Source of the DNA: Ignavibacteriota bacterium | Lineage (GTDB): Bacteria > Bacteroidota > Ignavibacteria > UBA10030 > UBA6906 | DNA length: 64,000 nucleotides | Assembly (NCBI GenBank): GCA_016707525.1 | Contig: JADJHP010000003.1 | Location: forward strand, 248,001 to 312,000 | Reading direction: 5' to 3' | Position numbers and translations under genes: made by a program | Shown here: in pieces, positions 31,556-39,183 of the stretch | Layout: each line of letters begins with the position of its first letter | How positions within the stretch are numbered: position 1 is the first letter of the stretch | The notes under the pieces: generated by a model | What the model was told of the DNA's origin: nothing | What the model saw: the letters and a program-made list of their open reading frames with translations, nothing else | Database searches by the model: none

Positions 31556-32878
31556 TCAACGGGCTGTCTGCGTCCCGAAATCATCGACGTTCTTCGACAC
31601 CAATCCCACGCTCAGTCCGGCAACGATCATCGAACCCCCTCCCAGGACCACTGCATGCATCGGATCGTCGCCCAACAAGCCTGTCATCAGCACGCCGAGC
31701 CCGGCGGATGCAAGGATCTGGGGAAGGACGATGAAGAAGTTGAAGACCCCCATGTAGAAGCCCATCTTTTCCGGAGGGATCGCATTCGACAGCATGGCAT
31801 AGGGCATCGACAGGATGCTCGCCCATGCAACGCCGACCAGCACCATCGAACCGAGCAGCAGATACTGATCCTGGAAGACGGCGGCGGAGATCAAGCCCAG
31901 CCCTCCGGCGAGGAGGCAGATCCGGTGGATCGAGCGCGGGGAGAACCGGCGGACCAATGCCAGCAACACGAAGGCGAACACGAACGCCGTGCCGTTGTAC
32001 ACCGAGAAGCAGACACCTCCCCACTCGTTGCCGGCCTGATATGCCGGGGATCCCGGAGTTCCACCGAAGACCACCGTTGCAACCGCGGGTACAAAGTAGA
32101 TCCACATGCAGAACATCGCGAACCAGGTGAAGAACTGCACCACGGCAAGTTGCTTCATGGCGGTCGGCATGGAAGTGATGCCGCGGAAGATCTCGATGAA
32201 GGCCCTTCCCGCACCGGAGGAGGCCGCATTCTGTCTTCTGAACTCCCCGATATCCTCGGGCGGGTATTCCTTCGTACGGACGACCGTGAAGAGGACAGCC
32301 GCGATGAAGACCGCCGACCCGCAATAGAACGCCAGCTGGACCGTTCGGGGGATCGCATTCCCCGTAACGGTATCGGCGACACCGAACCAGTTCGTCAGCA
32401 TGTAGGGCAATGCCGACGAGAGGACAGCACCCAGCCCGATCAGCAGGCTCTGCATGGCGAAACCGGTCTTCCGCTGATCCTGCGGGAGCATGTCCCCGAC
32501 AAATGCGCGGAACGGTTCCATGGTGATATTGATGCTGGCATCCAGGATCCAGAGGAGTCCCGCTGCCATCCACACGGCAGAGGCATTCGGCATAGCGATG
32601 AGTGCAAGCGTCGAGAGGACTGCGCCCACAAGGAAGTACGGACGGCGCCGCCCCAATCTCCCCCACGTCCTGTCGCTGGCGTAGCCGACGATCGGCTGCA
32701 CGATCAATCCCGTGAGTGGAGCGGCGATCCACAGCCAGGCGATCTCCTTCTGTGACGCGCCGAGGTACTCGTAGATGGCGCTCATGTTCGCCATCTGCAG
32801 CCCCCACCCGAATTGGATGCCGAAGAATCCAACACTCATATTCCAGATCTGCCAGAACGATAACCGCGGCTTGTCCAT
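31556..32878 (-). CDS. MFS sugar permease, SLC45/GPH-like
   Basis: 440 residues from the ATG at 32878, twelve membrane helices. W-N-M-S-V-G-F-F-G-I-Q-F-G-W near the start, D-R-T-W-G-R-L-G-R-R-R-P-Y-F near 70 and a central loop typify the SLC45-like sucrose/maltose:cation symporter group seen in FCB bacteria. It is the last gene of the maltodextrin operon, 29 bases after the ABC permease, and has a paralogue at 35.9-37.2 kb. It probably imports maltose or maltodextrins across the inner membrane. It converges on the GNAT gene with a nine-base gap. Confidence 0.85.
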   Translation of the reverse strand: MDKPRLSFWQIWNMSVGFFGIQFGWGLQMANMSAIYEYLGASQKEIAWLWIAAPLTGLIVQPIVGYASDRTWGRLGRRRPYFLVGAVLSTLALIAMPNASAVWMAAGLLWILDASINITMEPFRAFVGDMLPQDQRKTGFAMQSLLIGLGAVLSSALPYMLTNWFGVADTVTGNAIPRTVQLAFYCGSAVFIAAVLFTVVRTKEYPPEDIGEFRRQNAASSGAGRAFIEIFRGITSMPTAMKQLAVVQFFTWFAMFCMWIYFVPAVATVVFGGTPGSPAYQAGNEWGGVCFSVYNGTAFVFAFVLLALVRRFSPRSIHRICLLAGGLGLISAAVFQDQYLLLGSMVLVGVAWASILSMPYAMLSNAIPPEKMGFYMGVFNFFIVLPQILASAGLGVLMTGLLGDDPMHAVVLGGGSMIVAGLSVGLVSKNVDDFGTQTAR

Positions 32879-32907
32879 GACGTGTGCCCTGATGGTGGTG
32901 GGAGGCG

Positions 32908-33750
32908 TCACCCTTTCACGCTGCCGAGCGTCAGGCCGGAAACAAGCCAACGGCTGAGCGACAGGAAAAGGACGACGACCGGGATGGTCACAATGACCGA
33001 AGCGGCGCCATAGAGCCCCCACTCCGATCCCATATTCGATTCAAAGGATTTGAGGCCCAGCGGCAGCGTCCACAGCTCGGTATCCTGCAGGATCTGCGCG
33101 GCAACCACGTACTCCGTCCATGATGCCATGAACGAGAACAGCGCGGTGATCACCAGCGCCGGTGCCGCCAGCGGCAGGATGATGCGGAAAAAGATCTGGC
33201 TCTGCGAGGCCCCGTCGATGCGTCCGGCCTCCTCGAGGCTCGGCGGGATCGTATCATAATACCCCTTCATCTGCCAGATACAGAAGGGCAGGGCCGTCGC
33301 GGAGTACATCACCACGATGCCGATATAGGTGTTGATCAGCTGCAACTGCACAAGCATGATGTACATCGGCAACAACAGCATCGTTGCGGGGAACATCTGC
33401 GTCACGAGAAGGCTGAGCAGGTCGGACTTCTTCCCGATGAACGAATACCGGGAGAAGGCATACCCGGCCATCGACGCCAAGGCAACGCCGGTGGCGGTGA
33501 CCACGACCGCGACCAGCGTACTATTGAGGAGCCACGTGAAGAAGGGTCGCTCGGTGAAGAGGTCGACGTAGTTCTTGAAGGACGCCTGATCGGGGATCAG
33601 TTCCAGCGACGTCGACAGCAGACGATCGGCCGGCCGGAGCGAGATATTCACGATCTGCCAGACGGGATACAGCGCGATGATCGAGAAGACGATCAGGACC
33701 GCATAGCTGGCGGCGACACGGACCATGGTGGTGGATCTGCTGCGTACCAT
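32908..33750 (-). CDS. ABC sugar importer inner-membrane permease, MalG-like
   Basis: 280 residues with six membrane helices; the cytoplasmic EAA loop reads E-E-A-G-R-I-D-G-A...I-L-P-L-A-A-P. Length and layout match MalG/GanQ-type permeases (CUT1 family). It pairs with the MalF-like protein encoded ten bases upstream to import maltodextrins delivered by the binding protein. No ATPase is encoded in the operon, so a shared MsmX/MalK-type ATPase elsewhere is expected. Confidence 0.92.
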   Translation of the reverse strand: MVRSRSTTMVRVAASYAVLIVFSIIALYPVWQIVNISLRPADRLLSTSLELIPDQASFKNYVDLFTERPFFTWLLNSTLVAVVVTATGVALASMAGYAFSRYSFIGKKSDLLSLLVTQMFPATMLLLPMYIMLVQLQLINTYIGIVVMYSATALPFCIWQMKGYYDTIPPSLEEAGRIDGASQSQIFFRIILPLAAPALVITALFSFMASWTEYVVAAQILQDTELWTLPLGLKSFESNMGSEWGLYGAASVIVTIPVVVLFLSLSRWLVSGLTLGSVKG

Positions 33751-33760
33751 GCAGTACTCC

Positions 33761-34669
33761 TCAGGAATACACGTTGTCGGTTGCTTTGGATCGGCGCATG
33801 AAGGTCAGACTGAACACCAGGAGGATGACAAAGATCACCATCGACACGGCAGCGCCGTAGCCATACCGGTAGAAATTGAATGCCGCCTTGTACACGAAGG
33901 ACACGAGCAGGTGTGTCTGGTCCGACGGCTCACCGGCGTTGCTCACCAGCCACACGATGTTCAGGTTGTTGAACGTCCAGATGGTACCGAGGGTGATGGC
34001 CGGCACCATGACCGGACGGATGAGCGGCACGGTGATGTGCCAGAGTTTGTGATACCACCGCGCCCCGTCGATGTCCGCCGCTTCGTACAGATCATGGGGA
34101 ATGCTCTGCAGCGCCCCCAGGGCGATCACCATCATGAACGGGAACCCGAGCCAGACGTTCGTCACGATCACCGCAATGAATGCCTCCAGCGGCTGCCGGA
34201 GCCACTGCACACCTTCGATGCCGAGCCATTGCGTGAGCATCAGATTGATGGAACCGTACTCGTAGTTGAACATCCCCCGCCAGGTGAGCGCAACGATCAA
34301 TTGTGGCACCGCCCAGGGGAGCACCAGGATCGCCCGGAACAACCACTTCCCTTTGATCTCCTTCTGGTTGAGCACGAGGGCAAGGAAGACGCCGATCACC
34401 ACGTGACAGACGACGTTCACCACGGTCCAGATGATCGTCTTGCCGAAGACCATATAGAAGTCGGGTTGCGACGGTTCGGTGAACACCTTCACGTACTGTC
34501 CGAACCCGATGATCTGCCAGTCGCGGATGTGGCGCAGGCTCATGTTCGACAGCGACAGGATGACATTATAGAAGAAGGGATAGATGACGACGCCGAAGAG
34601 GATCAGGAACGTCGGCGCGACGAGGAAGAACAGGTACACCCGGTGTCGTGTGCGAGGGGAGAGGTTCAT
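33761..34669 (-). CDS. ABC sugar importer inner-membrane permease, MalF-like
   Basis: 302 residues, six membrane helices, EAA motif Y-E-A-A-D-I-D-G-A-R-W-Y...I-T-V-P-L-I-R-P. It lacks the large periplasmic P2 insertion of E. coli MalF, so it resembles short CUT1 permeases such as MsmF/GanP. It forms the channel with the downstream permease. Seven bases separate it from the binding-protein gene. The substrate is inferred from operon neighbours. Confidence 0.92.
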   Translation of the reverse strand: MNLSPRTRHRVYLFFLVAPTFLILFGVVIYPFFYNVILSLSNMSLRHIRDWQIIGFGQYVKVFTEPSQPDFYMVFGKTIIWTVVNVVCHVVIGVFLALVLNQKEIKGKWLFRAILVLPWAVPQLIVALTWRGMFNYEYGSINLMLTQWLGIEGVQWLRQPLEAFIAVIVTNVWLGFPFMMVIALGALQSIPHDLYEAADIDGARWYHKLWHITVPLIRPVMVPAITLGTIWTFNNLNIVWLVSNAGEPSDQTHLLVSFVYKAAFNFYRYGYGAAVSMVIFVILLVFSLTFMRRSKATDNVYS

Positions 34670-34676
34670 GATGTGC

Positions 34677-35933
34677 CTATTCGTTCATTTCTTTGATCCG
34701 CCGGAGCGCCATCGCCTGCATCTCGGCCGCTGCCTGTTCCGCACTCACCCTGCCGGCCAGCACGGCCTGATACCCGGGACGCATGGCATCCCAGATCGCC
34801 CGCACCTCGGGCACCACTGGCATCGTCCGGCCGTGAGCGATCTGGAGGGCCGAGTTGCGAAGGATCTCATTTCCCTGCACGAACTCTCCCTGCTGCACCG
34901 CCATGTGCGTGGGCATAGTGAAGAGCTCCTTGGTGGATTCGAGCTGGTTCTCCGGATTCATCAGGTACCGGATCAACTCGATCACCCAGCGCCGTTTCTC
35001 CGCGGAGATGTTGCCATTGATCGAGAAGCCTTTCGGCGAGACCATCGGCTCGCACCAGAGCCCGGTCGATGTTATCCGGGGCAGCGGCGCCACGCCGATA
35101 TCGAGGCCGGCATTCCGGTATCCTGCCCATGACCAGTCACCGTTGATGATCATCCCGGCGTTCCCATCCTTGAAGAGGATGTCCGCCACATTGTAATCGG
35201 CTTCATTCGGAATGATGTGATATTCGTCGCGGAGCCGTTTCACGAACCCCAACCCGTCGATCGTCCCGCGGCTGTTGAGCGTGGGATTCCCGGCGTCATC
35301 CATGATCCAACCGCCATGACCGGTCATGAACGGGATGAAGAAGAATGGCTCGGTGTAATTCCACGTGAGCCCGTACCGGTCCGTCTTGCCATCCCCATTG
35401 AGATCCGCGGTGATCCGCTTGCCGATCTCCACGAGTTCCACATCGGTGGTTGGCGGAACGGGAACGAGCTTCTTGTTGTACACGAGGGTAAGGTGATTCC
35501 CGAGTTTGTCTGCGACCTGGTAGAGGTGGCCCCTGTACCAGGTCAGCCCGCGGGAGTCATACTGCGCGAGCCACTCCTTCTCAAAGATGTCTTCCAGCGG
35601 CAGAATGATCTTCATGATCTCAAACGGCCCGACCTGGTCGGATGGACCGTAGACGATCTCGGGACCCTGCCCGGCCAGAGCGGCGATGATGAATCCGGAC
35701 CGCAGCTCTTCGGTCTCTTTGAACAGCTGCTCCACGCGCACCTCCGGATGCAACTGCATGAACCGGTCGAGTTGCCGTTGCAGGATCAGCCGCACATCGA
35801 TGCGGTCCTGATGCCACATCGTGATCCGGATCTTCCCATCATCGCGGCGGTGGCATCCCGTCCACGGGGTGGCCACCATGGCAGCAAGGAGAGCCACGAC
35901 GGCGAACACCAGGGTCTGGCGAACATGGTTCAT
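34677..35933 (-). CDS. Sugar ABC transporter substrate-binding lipoprotein, MalE-like
   Basis: 418 residues. The chosen ATG at 35933 has G-G-G-A-G-G about twelve bases upstream; a TTG at 35942 is the alternative. A hydrophobic leader ends in W-T-G-C (Cys near 26), a lipobox-like site, followed by the mature start K-I-R-I-T-M-W-H-Q-D. SBP_bac_1 family features include G-P-E-I-V-Y-G-P-S-D and G-N-A-G-M-I-I-N-G-D-W-S-W. It should bind maltodextrins in the periplasm, anchored to the inner membrane. Specificity is inferred from context. Confidence 0.9.
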   Translation of the reverse strand: MNHVRQTLVFAVVALLAAMVATPWTGCHRRDDGKIRITMWHQDRIDVRLILQRQLDRFMQLHPEVRVEQLFKETEELRSGFIIAALAGQGPEIVYGPSDQVGPFEIMKIILPLEDIFEKEWLAQYDSRGLTWYRGHLYQVADKLGNHLTLVYNKKLVPVPPTTDVELVEIGKRITADLNGDGKTDRYGLTWNYTEPFFFIPFMTGHGGWIMDDAGNPTLNSRGTIDGLGFVKRLRDEYHIIPNEADYNVADILFKDGNAGMIINGDWSWAGYRNAGLDIGVAPLPRITSTGLWCEPMVSPKGFSINGNISAEKRRWVIELIRYLMNPENQLESTKELFTMPTHMAVQQGEFVQGNEILRNSALQIAHGRTMPVVPEVRAIWDAMRPGYQAVLAGRVSAEQAAAEMQAMALRRIKEMNE

Positions 35934-35938
35934 GGCGG

Positions 35939-37222
35939 TCAATGCCCTCCCGGAGGAACGGCGGGCCGCTCTCCGCGTTCATCGCGCACAAAGGTCCAGA
36001 GGAAGGTGGAAGCCGCAAGGGCTGTTCCGCTGATCACGAAGATTATCGTCTTGTCGCCCGCGGCCTGGATCACGGAACCCAGCACCAGGCTGACGAGCAG
36101 CTGGGGGATCACCACGGATAGATTGAACAGCCCCATAAAGAACCCCATGCGGCCGGTCTCCACTTTCTCTGACATGATCGCGAACGGCAGCGAGACCACC
36201 GAACCCCAGCCGATCCCGACGACCGCCATGAGGAGATAGAGCATCAGCGGGGTGTCTCCGACAGCGACGATCCCGAAGTAGCCGGCCGCCATGATGGCCA
36301 TGGCGATGGTATGGACGCGCACGCGGCCGATCCTGCGCGCGAGCGGTTCGAGCACAGGCGCCGGGAGAAGGAACCCGATCGTATTGAGCACGGCAAAGGC
36401 GATAGGAATGATCCGCCCCGTTTCCTCCGCCGCCAGTGCGGCATCGAGAGGCAGCGGCATCTTCTGTTGAATGAACGCGATGATGTACACGAACATCGTC
36501 TGCACGCCGATCCACGCGAAGGCATGCGCGAAGAAGAGCTCAAAGAGCTGCCCCCACTGCGTGCGGCGGACGGCCACCGTGCCCTCGCCTGCCGACGCGA
36601 CACCTGCCAGCGCACGGGGCTCTTCGATGAAGAACACGGGGATCAGGGAGAACGCGAGCACCAGACCCACACCGGCATAGATGAGCATGAAGTTGCCCGC
36701 CGCGGCTCCGATCACATACGCAAGGACGCCAAAGAACCCGCTGATCGTCTGCATCCACGTGTAGCCACGCGTCCGCGCGGCGCCTTCAGGCGTCACGTCG
36801 GCGATGATCGAGCGCGTCGGGTTGAAGCTGATATTGATCGCGAGGTCAAGCGTGAGCGCCACGGCAGTCGCCACCACAAGCAGATTCCCGATGCCGAGGG
36901 CCCCGTCGATCTCGCCGATATTCGGCAATGCCAGCAGCATCAGTGCTGCCAGGGTACCGCCGATGACGATGAACGGCCTCCGCCGCCCTCCCCAGAACCA
37001 GACCCGGTCACTGATCAGGCCGATCACCACCTGTCCGACGATCCCCGCGAGCGGACCCGCCGCCCACACGATCCCCACCTGGTGGATGTCCAGATGATAC
37101 CGCGTGGTGAGCAGCCAGCTGAGCGCCGAGATCTGCACGGAGAGGGCGAAGCCCATGGCCGTGGATGGAAGACTGACGAGTGCGTAGAAGCTCCGTGCAA
37201 GCCGGCGCTGGATATCGTTCAT
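35939..37222 (-). CDS. MFS sugar permease, SLC45/GPH-like (second copy)
   Basis: 427 residues with twelve membrane helices. The segment D-R-V-W-F-W-G-G-R-R-R-P-F-I near 72 and F-N-P-T-R-S-I-I-A-D near 130 resemble the paralogue at 31.6-32.9 kb. Having two such permeases around one ABC importer suggests substrates of different length (maltose versus maltodextrins) or different affinities, which is inference. Its stop overlaps the beginning of the binding-protein gene region, and it starts 13 bases after the GH13-like gene. Confidence 0.85.
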   Translation of the reverse strand: MNDIQRRLARSFYALVSLPSTAMGFALSVQISALSWLLTTRYHLDIHQVGIVWAAGPLAGIVGQVVIGLISDRVWFWGGRRRPFIVIGGTLAALMLLALPNIGEIDGALGIGNLLVVATAVALTLDLAINISFNPTRSIIADVTPEGAARTRGYTWMQTISGFFGVLAYVIGAAAGNFMLIYAGVGLVLAFSLIPVFFIEEPRALAGVASAGEGTVAVRRTQWGQLFELFFAHAFAWIGVQTMFVYIIAFIQQKMPLPLDAALAAEETGRIIPIAFAVLNTIGFLLPAPVLEPLARRIGRVRVHTIAMAIMAAGYFGIVAVGDTPLMLYLLMAVVGIGWGSVVSLPFAIMSEKVETGRMGFFMGLFNLSVVIPQLLVSLVLGSVIQAAGDKTIIFVISGTALAASTFLWTFVRDERGERPAVPPGGH

Positions 37223-37235
37223 GGTCGTACTGCTC

Positions 37236-39176
37236 CTAGAATTCGAAGATGAGGCATTCGCCCGGATCGAGTTGCACTTTGAGCCACCCTTCCTGCAACT
37301 TCATTTTTTTCCCGGTCAGGAGATCCGTGAGCGTCTTCCGCGTCGTGTCCGGCCGCGTGGACGTCATCTGCGGATGGCCGTAGTCCATATTGCCCACGAC
37401 GGCGATGCGCGTGCGGCCCTTCTCCGCCGACCGGGCGAACGCCAGGATCTGGCTATTGTGCTCTTCCACCATCCGGAACGATGCCGGCCTGGGATCAGCG
37501 ATGAGAGCGGCATACTTCTTCCTGATGGACAGGACCTTCGCGATCAGATGGGTGAACTCGTCCTTGCTCTGCCAGTCGTAGCCGTACTCACTGAACAGCG
37601 GGAGTGTTTCCGAAGGGAGATGCTTGAGATCTTCCGATGTGAAATCCAGCCCCGTGTTGATCGGGAATTTCTCCGCCAGTTCAAACCCCGAGTGAATGAA
37701 CGGGATCGCGGGCAGGAACGCGTTCACACAGATGGTCCACCGGGCATACGGCAGGCCGCCGGGGCGGGCAGCAGCGCGCGGTGTGTTGTGGTTCTCGGGT
37801 GTCGCAAAGAACGGGATGGGAAAACCTTCATGCGCCAGCCTCTCCACCAATCGCCGGATGCGGTCCTGATGGGCCTGATCCACCCAGAGGAATCCGAACA
37901 CCGCATTGTACCCTTCCTCCCGGCTCCGCTGGGTGATCGAGAAGTTCTCGTCCCAGAAAGCGAAATCGGGGTTCATGGAGCGGGCCTTGGCGACCAGTTC
38001 CTCTTTGAGCGCCATCGGCAAGGCATGCCCCATGTCGATCATGACGCCATCGATGCCGAACTCACGCTGGTAGTACGGGATGATCCCGACGATGCGGTCC
38101 CACAGCGGACGGTTCACGAATTCCGGCTGAGTAAGACGCGTGTCATACATGCGGATCGTATTGTAGCCGATATAATTGAACTCCGGATGCGTGTACATCC
38201 GCAGGTAGGTGACGTCGCCCCATGGAGGCTGGTTATCATCCGGCGGCCAGTCGGCAAATGCACCCGGGATACGCACCCGTGTGCCGTCCTCGAGCGTGCC
38301 GATGTATCGCCCATCTTCCTTGTTCACATTCTCCGGCTTCGGCGGCGCCGTGAAGAAGTCGCGGTAGACCTGATGCGGCGGAAGGAGATCGCCCAGATGT
38401 CCGCTGTTCACATCGTGATGGATCCTGTGAAGCTCATCGCGGGAGAACAACGGACTGCCGTACGTATGCTCATCCGTCTCACCCGGGGCCCTCGGGGGGA
38501 CGGCATCCTTGATCCAGTACATCCACTCCGGATGCTCCTTCACCCAATCCCCATCCTTCGCCGAAGTGCGGAACACGAATTCCACCACCACGCGCAGCCC
38601 GAGGCGATGGGCGGCTTCCACGAACGCACGGAACTCCACCTTCACGTCCAGTCCGAGCGACGGTTCACTGAGCGTCTCGTCCAGCTCATACGGGTTCCTG
38701 ATCGCGTACGGTGAACCCAGCGTCCCTTTGTTGCCATCATGGCCGATGGACGTGATGGGCAGGACATGCACCGTCGTGGCGCCGAGGCGCTTCATGTACG
38801 GCAGCATCGCCATCGCCTTGAGGAACGTGCCTGTTTCACGCAATCCTTCCGGACTGACGGGGAGATCCAGCGTGCCATTCCCGTTGTGGTCATAGGCCGT
38901 GGCCGTGCGTATGAACAGATTATAGATCACCGCATCTCTGGACCATTCGCCACCGCTCGCCGGGCCCGGCTTCGGCGCGCGGGCGGCCTTGAGCTTTTTC
39001 ACGACGCCCAGATAGTAGGCATAGGGTTGCACACGGACGGCCTTCGGTTTGCCACGGCCGGAGCTCCAGATGGACGGCACGCTGTAGTTGTATTTGCGCA
39101 GCCGTGTCTCCTTCATCTTTCGCTTCAGGGCATCGGCGACAAGATCCAGGGCTTTCGGAGGTGTGTAGGTCTTCAT
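37236..39176 (-). CDS. Cytoplasmic GH13/GlgE-like protein with altered catalytic signature
   Basis: 646 residues from the ATG at 39176; the frame is open much further upstream, but there it overlaps the GH57 gene. No signal peptide. The barrel region resembles GlgE-type GH13 enzymes: region I E-F-V-F-R-T-S-A-K-D-G-D-W-V-K-E-H-P-E-W near 200, region II G-V-M-I-D-M-G-H near 379 (nucleophile Asp), region III F-W-D-E-N-F near 405 (acid Glu), region IV A-T-P-E-N-H-N-T-P-R near 462. The usual region IV N-H-D reads N-H-N, or in a GlgE alignment T-P-D reads T-P-E. It may process imported maltodextrins; exact activity is open. Confidence 0.75.
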   Translation of the reverse strand: MKTYTPPKALDLVADALKRKMKETRLRKYNYSVPSIWSSGRGKPKAVRVQPYAYYLGVVKKLKAARAPKPGPASGGEWSRDAVIYNLFIRTATAYDHNGNGTLDLPVSPEGLRETGTFLKAMAMLPYMKRLGATTVHVLPITSIGHDGNKGTLGSPYAIRNPYELDETLSEPSLGLDVKVEFRAFVEAAHRLGLRVVVEFVFRTSAKDGDWVKEHPEWMYWIKDAVPPRAPGETDEHTYGSPLFSRDELHRIHHDVNSGHLGDLLPPHQVYRDFFTAPPKPENVNKEDGRYIGTLEDGTRVRIPGAFADWPPDDNQPPWGDVTYLRMYTHPEFNYIGYNTIRMYDTRLTQPEFVNRPLWDRIVGIIPYYQREFGIDGVMIDMGHALPMALKEELVAKARSMNPDFAFWDENFSITQRSREEGYNAVFGFLWVDQAHQDRIRRLVERLAHEGFPIPFFATPENHNTPRAAARPGGLPYARWTICVNAFLPAIPFIHSGFELAEKFPINTGLDFTSEDLKHLPSETLPLFSEYGYDWQSKDEFTHLIAKVLSIRKKYAALIADPRPASFRMVEEHNSQILAFARSAEKGRTRIAVVGNMDYGHPQMTSTRPDTTRKTLTDLLTGKKMKLQEGWLKVQLDPGECLIFEF

Positions 39177-39183
39177 GGTCGGC

